The notes under the pieces are model-generated. The model worked only from the letters and a program-made list of their open reading frames with translations. It did not search any database and had not been told where the DNA came from. Below, piece after piece: positions 16,382-24,525 of a stretch of DNA of 64,000 bases (position 1 is its first letter; each line of letters starts with the position of its first letter). Position numbers and translations under genes: made by a program. The stretch is from assembly GCA_027314025.1 (NCBI GenBank), contig DAHVCP010000042.1, forward strand, positions 1-64,000, written 5' to 3'. This DNA comes from Acidobacteriota bacterium. GTDB lineage: Bacteria > Acidobacteriota > Terriglobia > Terriglobales > SCQP01.

Positions 16382-17757
16382 CAAATCACCTCCAGCGAAG
16401 CGGTAATGACGTCCCAAACGGTTTCCAGATCCGCCGCCGAGATCGAGTACGGCGGCAGCACGTACACGATGGGGCCGAGCGGGCGGAGGATGACGCCATG
16501 GTCGAGATAGAACTTTTGCAGCTGCAACCCCAGGCTGGAGAGATAGCCTTCCTCGATGATTTCGGCATCGTCTTCGGGGCTTTCGCCGCGGGCGCCGCCG
16601 CGCAGCTCCAGCGCCGCCACCGTGCCGATCTGCCGCGCGTCGGCGATTTTGCCCGCGGTTTTGGCGTCGCTGGTCAGCCGGGCCAGCCGGGCCGCGTGCT
16701 GGCGGCCGATGCGGCGGATGCGTTCCCACGTCTCCGGCTTTTCGAACAGCGCCAGGCTGGCGAGGGCGGCGGCGCAGCCCACGGGGTTGGCGGTGTAGGA
16801 ATGGCCGTGGAACAGCGTCTTGCGGCGGTCGGTGGAGTAGAAGGCCTGGTAGATTTCCTCGCGGCAGGCGGTGACGGCCAGGGGCAAAAAGCCGCCGGTC
16901 AGGCCCTTGGACAGGCAGAGGATATCGGGCGTCACCTCCGCCTGCTGGCAGGCGAACATCGTGCCGGTGCGGCCGAAGCCGGTCAGCACCTCATCGGCGA
17001 TTAGCAGCACGCCATATTGATCGCAGAGCCGGCGGGCGCCGGCCAAAAACTCGCGGGGATGGACGATCATGCCGCCGGCGCCTTGCAGCAGCGGCTCCAG
17101 GATCACCGCCGCGGTCTGTTCCCCCTCCGCGCGCAACAACTGCTCCAGGCGGTCCAGGCATTCGATGTGGCAGGTCTCCCGCCGCCGGCCCACCGGGCAG
17201 CGATGGCAATAGGCGGCGTGGGCGCGGGCCACGGGGAACAGCAGCGGCGCGAAGGCGGCGGTGAAGGGCGAGGGCGCGCCGACGGCCATGGCGGCGGCGG
17301 TGTCGCCATGGTAGGCGTACTCCAGCGCGATGAAGCCGCGGCGCCGCGGCTGGCCTTGATTGCGCCAGTATTGCAGCGCCATCTTCAGCGCTACCTCGAC
17401 CGCGGTCGAGCCGTCGTCGGAATAGAAAATGCGGCTCAGGCCGGCGGGCAAAATCGCCGTTAGCTTTTCCGCCAGCTCCGCCGCGGGACGATGGGTAAAG
17501 CCGGCGAAGATGACCTGCTCCAGTTCCGCCGCTTGCCGGGCGATGGCGGCGGCGATCTCCGGCTGAGCATGGCCGTGCGTGGTCACCCACCAGCTGGAGA
17601 TGGCGTCAATGTAGCGGCGGCCGTCTTCATCCCACAGCCAGGCGCCTTGGCCGCGAGCGATGGGGATGGCCGGCGGGACGACGGCGGCCTGCGTGTAGGG
17701 ATGCCAGAGGCTCCGGGCGTCGCGCTCAAGCGTCAGGCGGGACGGTGCGCTGGGCAT
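16381..17757 (-). CDS. bioA: Adenosylmethionine-8-amino-7-oxononanoate aminotransferase
   Basis: 458 aa class III aminotransferase, PLP-dependent, cytoplasmic. It converts 8-amino-7-oxononanoate to 7,8-diaminononanoate in biotin synthesis with S-adenosylmethionine as amino donor. Features: LWHPYTQ near the N-terminus (a BioA hallmark), ISSWWVTTHGH, the PLP-phosphate loop SDDGSTAVEVALKMA, the internal Asp in LIADEVLTGFGRTG and the Schiff-base Lys in CLSKGLTGG. An extra Cys-containing stretch (YCHRCPVGRRRETCHIEC) lies near residue 190. No other bio genes are in the window. It is the first gene of a pair with tag. Confidence 0.95.
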   Translation of the reverse strand: MPSAPSRLTLERDARSLWHPYTQAAVVPPAIPIARGQGAWLWDEDGRRYIDAISSWWVTTHGHAQPEIAAAIARQAAELEQVIFAGFTHRPAAELAEKLTAILPAGLSRIFYSDDGSTAVEVALKMALQYWRNQGQPRRRGFIALEYAYHGDTAAAMAVGAPSPFTAAFAPLLFPVARAHAAYCHRCPVGRRRETCHIECLDRLEQLLRAEGEQTAAVILEPLLQGAGGMIVHPREFLAGARRLCDQYGVLLIADEVLTGFGRTGTMFACQQAEVTPDILCLSKGLTGGFLPLAVTACREEIYQAFYSTDRRKTLFHGHSYTANPVGCAAALASLALFEKPETWERIRRIGRQHAARLARLTSDAKTAGKIADARQIGTVAALELRGGARGESPEDDAEIIEEGYLSSLGLQLQKFYLDHGVILRPLGPIVYVLPPYSISAADLETVWDVITASLEVI

Positions 17758-17880
17758 GGCGTGGGTTCAGTGTCGCACGGCGCTGTCGGCCGGCGCGACC
17801 GGTGCGCGCGGCGGACAGACAAGAATGTCTGCCCCGCGCGGAGTAGGGCGGATCCGGCGGACTAGCCTGGCTGCGCCACC

Positions 17881-17931
17881 GGGGTAAGGTCGCCACCGAG
17901 GTAAGGTCGCAACCAAGGTAAGGTTGCTGTT
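17881..17931. repeat. 17-bp tandem repeat, three copies
   Basis: Three adjacent 17-bp units (17881, 17898, 17915) share GGTAAGGT followed by a CGCCACC/CGCAACC-like tail; the third is diverged. They lie in the bioA upstream space (17,758-18,101), which also has short inverted repeats built on CAGGCATTCCTGCCTG (17,940-17,958) and GACAGACAAGAATGTCTG (17,815-17,832). No gene is seen in this space. Confidence 0.6.
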
Positions 17932-18101
17932 GGTGGGGCAGGCATTCCTGCCTGCCGTTTTGGCCTGAAAACTGCCACACCAGCGGCCCGTACGCTGCGT
18001 TCTCCGTCGCCGCCGGGCCTTGCAACAACTCTTTTAGCTTGCCGCGCCGCATAAGGGCGGCGTTGGCTGGCAGGCGTCGCCGCGGGATAGGGTGGAGCGG
18101 G

Positions 18102-20432
18102 TTATTGCAGGTGAATCGGCTTCTCCGGCGCCGCGCCGTTGCGCCGGAACTCCCGGTAGCGCTGCGCATACTCCTGCTCATACGCCGCGACCGCGTCGTC
18201 ATAGCTCCAGTTGCCGGGCGGCGCCGCGGCGTTCCAGCTAATGGTCACGCTGCGCGTGGCGGGCGGAACGGCCAAGACGCCGTTCTGGATCCGCGCCGGC
18301 CGCCCGTCCACCGTGGCTCCCATGGCGGTGACGAACCAGGGCAGATGGATGAGAATTTGCCGCGGCCCGCCCTGGGGATAAAACTGCGGCTGGAGCTGCA
18401 GGGCCATGCCGTCGGCGGTGTACCAGGCGCGGAAGCTGATGCGGCCGAAGCGCGTCGGCGCATTGTCCACGGAGATGCTCTCGCCCGGCTGCGACCACGC
18501 CGGGGACACCACCGACAGCAGGTGCAGGTCGTCCTTGTCGCCCCGCACCAGCATGTTGCGCAGCATGATCATGTACTCCGCCGCGAACCAGCCGTGCGGC
18601 GCCAGGTCCTGGCCGTAGTCCCGCGTCGCCCAGGGTTTGACGCCCCATTCAAACCCCGCCTGCGTGGAACTGGTGTGCAGCAGGATGGCGTAGAGATCTT
18701 GTAGCGCCAGCTTCTGCTGGCCGCGGATGATCTCGCTCTCCGTGTTCTTCATCGTGATGTAGTGGTGCAGCCGCCCGCCGTAGGTCATCAGGCCTTCGGC
18801 GTATTCGGCGCGGGTGTGGGCCAAGGTGGCGGTGATTTTGGGATCGAACGGCGGCATCAGTTCCACCGGATACAAGCCGTCCATGTTGCCCCAGTCCTGC
18901 CCGCCGCTGACGTCCAGGCCGGGCGGCATGTAGCCGCCGTTCTTCGCCGCCACGCGGTCCAGAATCTGGAAAAAGACGTGGTGGTAGTTCAGGTATTCCC
19001 GCGTGAACGCCGCCGCCTGCCGCGGCTGCCCGGCGGCGCTGGCCAGTTCCACGGCCGCGCGCAGCCCGGCCAAGGCCCAAAAATTGAAGCCGGTGACGTG
19101 CGCCACGGTGTGCGTGAACTCGTCATCGCCGGGGTTGCTGGCGGGCATGATGTGCAGCGGATCGCGGGCGCGGGCGCGCTCCAGCCAGGCCACCGCGCGC
19201 GTGACCGCGGGCAAAACCTGGCGGGCGAACTTGCGGTCGTGGCTGTAGCGGTAGTATTCGCCGAAGGTCCACAGCGCCTGCCCCCAGCCGTCATACTGCC
19301 CGCGCTGGGAGAGGAACAGCCCGTTGGGCTTCTGCTGCTTGAGGAAAAACGGCAGGCATTCCTTCACCATCGGCGCGTAGCCCATCACGTCGTAGGCGTG
19401 CATGATGTTGCTGCCGTCGCGTAGCCAGAAGGCGTGGTACTGGAGCTGGTTGACGGTCTGGATGTATTCCCCGCCGACGTGGTTCAGCGCCAGCAGGTCG
19501 TACATCAAGCTGGCTTGGAAGGTATCGGTGACCTTGGGCTCGGCCAGGTGGATGCGCAGGCCGCGGTGCAGCTCCTGGTCCCAGTAGGCGCGCGTGGCGG
19601 CCAGGGCGGCGGCGGGGACCAGGTTTTGCAGCGCGGCGATGGCGGCGGCGTCCTTGGCCGCGACCGGCGCCACCGGCATTTTGAACACCAGCGTTTGGGT
19701 CTGACCCGGCGCCAAATGCAGCTCGTACTGCGCCATCAGCACCGGCCGCTGCGGCCAGTCGCCGATTTGGGCGGGACGGCGGTAGGGGCTGCGCCGCGTC
19801 AGCCACAGCGTGGGCGCGGGCGCGGTGGGAAAGGCGTAGAGCACTTCGCCGCTGCGCTCCGCCAGGCCGTGGTCGAAGGCGTAGACCCAATGGGGATCGA
19901 AATGGACGCCGGGCTGGGAATAATCGCCAGGCTGCGCCGCCACCGCCGGCCGATAGAAACGGTGCGCGCCATAGTCGCCGGTATAGCGCAGGGCGACGGA
20001 GAAATACGAGGTGCGGGGATGATTGCCGTCATTGCTGGCGCGGACGCGGATGATGTTGACGCCGGCCGCGTCGTCGGGTCCGCCGGCCGCCGTGAACAGC
20101 GTCAGCCGGTACTCCACCGCGCCGTCCTCCAGCGGGTACTGCACGATGGGCAGATAGCCTTGGTCCAGCGTGCGGATGCGCTGCTGGGCGGGATGCGCCG
20201 GATCGCCCAGCAGAAACATCAGCTCGCCATAGCCGGTGTAGAGATAGCCCTCGGGCGTGATCTCGGTCGCCTGCGGCGCGCCCTGCAACCCGATTTCGGT
20301 GGTGGGGTAGGCCGGATAGCTGAACGGCCGTCCCGGCGCGTCCATCTTGGGGTTCAACACCTGCGCCCCCGCCGCGCCCGCCAGCGCCAAGCACAAGGCC
20401 GCGCCCAGCGACCACCCCGCCGCCCGGCGCAA
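18102..20432 (-). CDS. Secreted six-hairpin (alpha/alpha-barrel) glycosidase
   Basis: About 776 aa. A signal peptide (RRAAGWSLGAALCLALAG...AQ) begins at an in-frame TTG (20432); the frame stays open to 20663, but those 77 extra residues are Gly/Arg-rich and look noncoding. After a beta-sandwich N-terminal domain (to residue about 280) comes an (alpha/alpha)6 barrel: FWLRDGSNIMHAYD, GQYDGWGQALWTFGEYYRY, IMPASNPGDDEF and GQDWGNMDGLYPVE carry acidic residues at positions where GH15/GH63/GH65-like inverting enzymes have their catalytic acids. A small C-terminal beta domain closes the protein. The substrate is unknown. It is the third extracellular carbohydrate enzyme in this 12-kb stretch. Confidence 0.78.
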   Translation of the reverse strand: MRRAAGWSLGAALCLALAGAAGAQVLNPKMDAPGRPFSYPAYPTTEIGLQGAPQATEITPEGYLYTGYGELMFLLGDPAHPAQQRIRTLDQGYLPIVQYPLEDGAVEYRLTLFTAAGGPDDAAGVNIIRVRASNDGNHPRTSYFSVALRYTGDYGAHRFYRPAVAAQPGDYSQPGVHFDPHWVYAFDHGLAERSGEVLYAFPTAPAPTLWLTRRSPYRRPAQIGDWPQRPVLMAQYELHLAPGQTQTLVFKMPVAPVAAKDAAAIAALQNLVPAAALAATRAYWDQELHRGLRIHLAEPKVTDTFQASLMYDLLALNHVGGEYIQTVNQLQYHAFWLRDGSNIMHAYDVMGYAPMVKECLPFFLKQQKPNGLFLSQRGQYDGWGQALWTFGEYYRYSHDRKFARQVLPAVTRAVAWLERARARDPLHIMPASNPGDDEFTHTVAHVTGFNFWALAGLRAAVELASAAGQPRQAAAFTREYLNYHHVFFQILDRVAAKNGGYMPPGLDVSGGQDWGNMDGLYPVELMPPFDPKITATLAHTRAEYAEGLMTYGGRLHHYITMKNTESEIIRGQQKLALQDLYAILLHTSSTQAGFEWGVKPWATRDYGQDLAPHGWFAAEYMIMLRNMLVRGDKDDLHLLSVVSPAWSQPGESISVDNAPTRFGRISFRAWYTADGMALQLQPQFYPQGGPRQILIHLPWFVTAMGATVDGRPARIQNGVLAVPPATRSVTISWNAAAPPGNWSYDDAVAAYEQEYAQRYREFRRNGAAPEKPIHLQ

Positions 20433-20749
20433 CCCATACGCTCGGCTTTGCCGCCGGCCCAGGGCTTGCCGGCGAGGGCCCTGCCGGCCGGCGCCCCGCC
20501 GGCGGCTGACGCCGCCGCCACGTTCCGAACTCCGCCAAAAACTCCAGCCCCGTCCGCGCCGCACGCCGGTCCCGCGTCCGATGTCCTGCCGACATTCCAA
20601 GCCTCGCCAACACCCCAGGCTCCGCCGGTTCCCGAAGCTCCGCCCGCATCCCAAGATTGTCATAGCCGTGAAGCGCTATTGTGCGCCGCCCCGGCCGCCC
20701 GCGCCAAGCCCCGGCGACACCGGCCGGGCGGTTCGAATACCTGCACCGC

Positions 20750-21271
20750 CTAACGGACGAGGGCGATGCGCCGGCCGCGGCCGCCATCCAGCGATGCCTG
20801 GGAGATCCGGTGGTAGCGCTTGACGAGGCGCGCAAGCGCCGCGCGGCGCCCGGCCGCTGTCAGGCCTGCGGGGATGTAAATCCGCGTGGCGATCAGCTCG
20901 GCGGCCTCGAAGACGTCAATGCGATCTCCCAAGCCCGCGTACCCCGCTAGGCCACGGGCGATGATTGCGCCGTCGCCGGGCGCGATCACGAGCGGCCGAA
21001 GGCCCGCGCCGACGTCGGTCCGGCAACGTGCGATGAGGGCGTCTCCCTGAGCGGCGGAAACGTGGATTGCGGTGTCGCCAATCCGCAGCGGGTCCGCGAG
21101 CGGGCCGCTGGTGGCATCCGCCGCTGCTGCGCCGAGCGCGGCAGCCACCAAGCAGCGGAGCGTCTCCTCGGCCCTGCCACGCTCCTGCGCCTGGCGCAGC
21201 AGGTCCGCCACAGCCGTGCGAAGGCTGCGGGAGCACGAGAGGCGGAGCGGGGGGAGCGCGGCGGTCAGCAT
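20750..21271 (-). CDS. DUF4928-like protein, probably truncated restriction-modification component
   Basis: 173 aa. The middle (PLRIGDTAIHVSAAQGDALIARCRTDVGAGLRPLVIAP and the following AELIATRIY) resembles, by recall, the C-terminal half of DUF4928 proteins, usually found beside a DNA methyltransferase and a restriction endonuclease. Families members are longer, and no N-terminal half is present, so this is probably a 5'-truncated survivor; the first 30 residues look like new coding sequence. It is divergent from the HNH gene at 21391. No methyltransferase of the RM type is in the window. A role in restriction is inferred from family context only. Confidence 0.5.
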   Translation of the reverse strand: MLTAALPPLRLSCSRSLRTAVADLLRQAQERGRAEETLRCLVAAALGAAAADATSGPLADPLRIGDTAIHVSAAQGDALIARCRTDVGAGLRPLVIAPGDGAIIARGLAGYAGLGDRIDVFEAAELIATRIYIPAGLTAAGRRAALARLVKRYHRISQASLDGGRGRRIALVR

Positions 21272-21390
21272 CCTCAGGCTAAGCCCCGGTGCCGGGGCGC
21301 CTTGGCGCCATTTGCCGAGTAACCAGCCCGTTTCCCTGGCCGCGCGGACGGTGTTCCTGCGCCGGGCGGGCCGCTATTCTGGCGCCTCGC

Positions 21391-22002
21391 ATGGACCGGG
21401 AGGAACAGAAGCGGTTGCTGGGCTGTTTCCGCATGCCCAACGGCCTAAGGATTAGGAGCCGCGCATCGAGCATCCGCAACGTCTTCGTAGCCGCCATCGT
21501 TCCCACAGCCGCGCCAAGCGCCGAGGAAATTCGACAGGTGCTGGACATTTTCGCATTGGGGCCGAGCGAGCTCCTATGCAGCTATTGCGGCGAGCAAGCG
21601 ACGGAATGGGACCACCTGCGGCCACTGGTTCTTGGCGGCAGGCCGACCGGGTATCCCTCCTCCATCCGGAATCTTGTGCCGGCATGCGGGAAGTGCAACC
21701 AGTCCAAGGGCAACAAGGAGTGGCGGTCCTGGATCCGCAGCGGGGCGAAATGGTCGCCGGTCACGCGGGGCAAGCAAGGGCTCGATGAGCGGGTTCGCAG
21801 GCTGGAGGCTTTCGAAGCGTGGGCACGGTGTGAGCCGGTGAACATTGCGTCGCTCGTTCCGTCAGCCGCTTGGGACGGTTATTGGCGATTGCTGGACGAG
21901 GTATTGGCAAGGATGACGGAGGCAGACGCGGCTGCGGCGGAAATCGCTCGGGCCACCCGAGCCCAGCGGGCAGCGGCCAAGGCTGGAGGCCCAGCGCGCT
22001 AG
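21391..22002 (+). CDS. HNH endonuclease
   Basis: 203 aa. The ββα-metal HNH site is clear: CSYCGEQATEWDHLRPLVLGG, then NLVPACGKCNQSKGNKEW, with two CxxC pairs holding structural zinc and the His of WDH as the catalytic base. Such compact HNH proteins act as type II restriction enzymes or as homing-like nucleases; the DUF4928-like neighbour favours restriction. With no methyltransferase nearby, the nuclease is either inactive, protected by a methylase elsewhere, or a relic. TATTCT lies 10 nt before the ATG and there is no Shine-Dalgarno. Its 3' end overlaps that of the MOSC gene by a few bases. Confidence 0.8.
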   Translation: MDREEQKRLLGCFRMPNGLRIRSRASSIRNVFVAAIVPTAAPSAEEIRQVLDIFALGPSELLCSYCGEQATEWDHLRPLVLGGRPTGYPSSIRNLVPACGKCNQSKGNKEWRSWIRSGAKWSPVTRGKQGLDERVRRLEAFEAWARCEPVNIASLVPSAAWDGYWRLLDEVLARMTEADAAAAEIARATRAQRAAAKAGGPAR

Positions 22003-22850
22003 CCGTCGCGGCTTAGGCGGGCGCGCCATTTGGGGGAAAGGGCGGGGCAGGCGGCGAGGGCGGCGGCGTCGGCCGTGGGCCCGCTCGCCTTGCAGGCATA
22101 AAAGACCTCCAGCGCGCGGGCGACCGTCCATTGGGGATACGGACGCGCTTCCAGCACCAACTCCGCGCCGGGGGTGACGGTGGCCGCCAGCCCAGGCGGT
22201 CGCTCGCTGGCGAGCACGCGCAGATACCAACCCGTGCGGCGGGTGGCGATCATGCGCGCCGCCGCCTCCGGCACGCCCCAGAACCGGCCCGGTTTATAGC
22301 AGGGCTCGCGCGGCTGGGAGATTTGCAGCCGGAGGGCGCCGGCCGCCCAAATATCGCCGATGCACACCGTGCTTTCATCCACGCCGTCGAGCGTGAAGTT
22401 CTCGCCGAACGCGCCGCAGGGCAGGCGCAGCGGCGCGTCGCCTGCCGCGGCCGTTTCGTCCGGCAGGGCGCCGCCTCCGGCGCGGCTTTCACCCGGGTCG
22501 CCGGCCACCGCCGGGGAGCGCTTGGGGAGGGCTGCGGCGGCCAGCGCCTGCGCCCACTCCGCTTCCCAGGCGGGATAATGCTTGGTGGCGTAGGCCAGGA
22601 TGGCCTGCTCGGTGCCGCCGTGATGGCGGCGGTCGGCGACGGCGTCGCCGACGATGCCTTCGGGGCCGATGATGGCCGCCGCAATCGCCCGCTTGGCGAT
22701 GGCGGTGCGCCAAGTTCCTTGCGCATCGTGGCGGGTGATGGCGCGGCCGGCTTGCAGGCCAACCAGCCGGGCGCGTAAGCGGCGCTCCGCGCCGCGCCCA
22801 TCAAAGCGGGACGCCCCGCCGCGGGCGGGGCTGGGGCCCGCGACCCTCAT
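21999..22850 (-). CDS. MOSC domain protein (YiiM-like)
   Basis: 283 aa from ATG 22850. MOSC domains deliver molybdenum-cofactor sulfur, and YiiM-type proteins help reduce N-hydroxylated compounds. Recognisable: RLVGLQAGRAITRHDAQGTWRTAIAKRAI, GDAVADRRHHGGTEQAILAY, GAFGENFTLDG, and a conserved Cys in ISQPREPCYKPGRF, the expected sulfur-carrying position. An Ala/Gly/Pro-rich insertion (about residues 120-150) is unusual. The first 30-odd residues overlap an R1-type repeat and are not part of the family, so translation may start later at a non-ATG codon. Last gene of the brxA-methyltransferase-MOSC series. Confidence 0.83.
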   Translation of the reverse strand: MRVAGPSPARGGASRFDGRGAERRLRARLVGLQAGRAITRHDAQGTWRTAIAKRAIAAAIIGPEGIVGDAVADRRHHGGTEQAILAYATKHYPAWEAEWAQALAAAALPKRSPAVAGDPGESRAGGGALPDETAAAGDAPLRLPCGAFGENFTLDGVDESTVCIGDIWAAGALRLQISQPREPCYKPGRFWGVPEAAARMIATRRTGWYLRVLASERPPGLAATVTPGAELVLEARPYPQWTVARALEVFYACKASGPTADAAALAACPALSPKWRARLSRDG

Positions 22851-22869
22851 GGGATGGCCGGCGTCGGCG

Positions 22870-23442
22870 TCATGGCCGCGGCGCTTCCGGTTTGCGGAAC
22901 ACGGAGCAATAGAGATCCCGGCGCCACGGTTCGCCGTCGCGCTCACAGGCCAAGCCGGCGGCGGTCAGCTCCGCTTTGACCACCGCCGCGGGAACGCCAT
23001 GGCCGCCGCGGTTGGCGGGCACGCCCTTCGGGCGGGAGAACAGCGTCAGCCACCAGCGCGGAGGAAAATCCACCACCGCCAACGCCCCGCCGGGGCGCAG
23101 CGCGGCCAGCAAATCCGCCGCGATAGCCGGCGGATCGGTGAAGTGATGGTAGACGCTGCGCATCACGATCGCGTCACATTCGCCCGGCGGCAAACCGCTG
23201 GCGGTTGGCGTGGAGACGACGGGGCCGATTTCGCCGCCGCGGCGCGAAAGGCGGCGGCAGAGGCGCTGGTATTTTGCCCCCTCGAGTTCAGTGGCGAAGA
23301 CGCGGCCGGTGGGTCCGGCCCAACCCAGGCATTCCCAGGCGAAGGCGCCGTCGCCGGCGCCGATTTCGGCGATGGTGGCGCCGCTGGCGAACGGCACGCG
23401 GCACCATTGCGCCAGCCGCGCCGCCTCCTGCCGGCGGTTCAC
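22870..23442 (-). CDS. SAM-dependent class I methyltransferase
   Basis: 190 aa Rossmann methyltransferase. Motif I is IAEIGAGDGAFAWE; the acidic residue after strand 2 is in VFATELEG; motif IV is CDAIVMRSVYHHF; motif VI is ALRPGGALAVVDFPP. It belongs to the small-molecule (UbiE/Methyltransf_11-like) group; substrate unknown. Its ATG overlaps the brxA stop (ATGA), so the two are translationally coupled. The following MOSC gene is 19 nt downstream on the same strand. Confidence 0.85.
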   Translation of the reverse strand: MNRRQEAARLAQWCRVPFASGATIAEIGAGDGAFAWECLGWAGPTGRVFATELEGAKYQRLCRRLSRRGGEIGPVVSTPTASGLPPGECDAIVMRSVYHHFTDPPAIAADLLAALRPGGALAVVDFPPRWWLTLFSRPKGVPANRGGHGVPAAVVKAELTAAGLACERDGEPWRRDLYCSVFRKPEAPRP

Positions 23443-23876
23443 GCCGTGGCAGCCGCGGCGGCGCAGTGCTGGTCGAAGGCTTGCATCAGGTCTTGCGCGA
23501 TGTCGCCCGCCGCGCGGCCTTCAATTTGCCGCCGCTCCAGCATGTGCACCAGCTTGCCGTCCTTGAACAGCGCGATCTGCGGCGAGGAAGGCGGATAGGG
23601 AGCGAAGCGGCGGCGGGCTTCATCGGTGGCTTCGATGTCGGCGCCGGCGAAGACGGTGATGGCGCGGTCGGGACGGTGCGAATGGCCCAGCGCCATGGCC
23701 ACGCCGGGGCGGGCTTTGCCGGCGGCGCAGCCGCAGACGGAGTTGACCACCACCAGCAGCGTGCCCGGCGTCTGTTCCATCGCCGCGCGCACCTGTTCCG
23801 GCGTGCGCGTCTCCTCGATGCCCAGCCGCGTCAACTCCTGCCGCATGCCCTCGATCATGAATTCCGGATAAGCCAT
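23439..23876 (-). CDS. Bacilliredoxin, BrxA/BrxB (YphP/YqiW) family
   Basis: 145 aa thioredoxin-like protein that removes bacillithiol or similar low-molecular-weight thiols from oxidised proteins. The family's CGC active site is present in VVVNSVCGCAAGKARPGV; MAYPEFMIEGMRQELTRLG and PQIALFKDGKLVHMLERRQIEG are typical family sequence. The frame is open far upstream (to 24932) only because the repeat array lacks stops; the ATG at 23876 with GAGGAG Shine-Dalgarno is the family start. It heads the three-gene series with the methyltransferase and MOSC protein, perhaps a thiol/oxidant-stress unit. Confidence 0.9.
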   Translation of the reverse strand: MAYPEFMIEGMRQELTRLGIEETRTPEQVRAAMEQTPGTLLVVVNSVCGCAAGKARPGVAMALGHSHRPDRAITVFAGADIEATDEARRRFAPYPPSSPQIALFKDGKLVHMLERRQIEGRAAGDIAQDLMQAFDQHCAAAAATA

Positions 23877-23989
23877 TGGCGATAACTCCTCTAGAAAAAT
23901 AATTTCCCTAGCGCCGAGTTTAGCACTCGAGTGCTCGCCGCTCGCGGGCGAGGACTGGGGCAAATGGGGCCCCGGCGTTGTCCGCGAGC

Positions 23990-24465
23990 CAAGCGAAAGG
24001 CGCGGCGCAGCCGCGCGGACAGGCGAGGACGCCCATCCCACTTTCTTTGCGCCGAGCGCGCCAGTAGGGTAGCCGTCCCGGCTGCCCGGCGAAGCCGCCG
24101 TCCCGGCTGCCAAAACGCGGACAGGCGAGGACGCCCATCCCACTTTCTTTGCGCCGAGCGCAATAGTAGGGTAGCCGTCCACGGCTGCCGGGCGAAGCCG
24201 CCGTCCCGGCTGCCCAGCGAAGCCGCCGTCCCCGGCTGCCCAGCGAAGCCGCCGTCCCCGGCTGCCCGGCGAAGCCGCCGTCCCCGGCTGCCCGGCGAAG
24301 CCGCCGTCCCGGCAGCCAAAACGCGGACAGGCGAGGACGCCCATCCCACTTTCTTCGCGCCGAGCGCAATAGTAGGGTAGCCGTCCACGGCTGCCGGGCG
24401 AAGCCGCCGTCCCGGCAGCCAAAACGCGGACAGGCGAGGACGCCCATCCCGCTTTCTTCCCGCCG
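23990..24465. repeat. R2 repeat array: four long units plus a ~24-bp minisatellite
   Basis: The block GGACAGGCGAGGACGCCCAT plus CCCACTTTCTTTGCGCCGAGCGC recurs at about 24017, 24119, 24326 and 24428. Between units two and three, a 24-26-bp unit built on GGCTGCCCGGCGAAGCCGCC is repeated about five times (24183-24312). The same long block is at 37105 and 37210. No stops interrupt several minus-strand frames, giving false long ORFs. The region 23,877-24,522 contains no gene. Confidence 0.9.
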
Positions 24466-24525
24466 GATGCGCCGGCGGTTGACAGGCGGCGTGCGCGGGA
24501 CAATGCTGGCGGCAGGAGACGGTTG

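Noticed and set aside
23990-24465. CRISPR array
   Set aside because: Repeat units differ in length, spacers are repeats themselves, and no cas gene is present.
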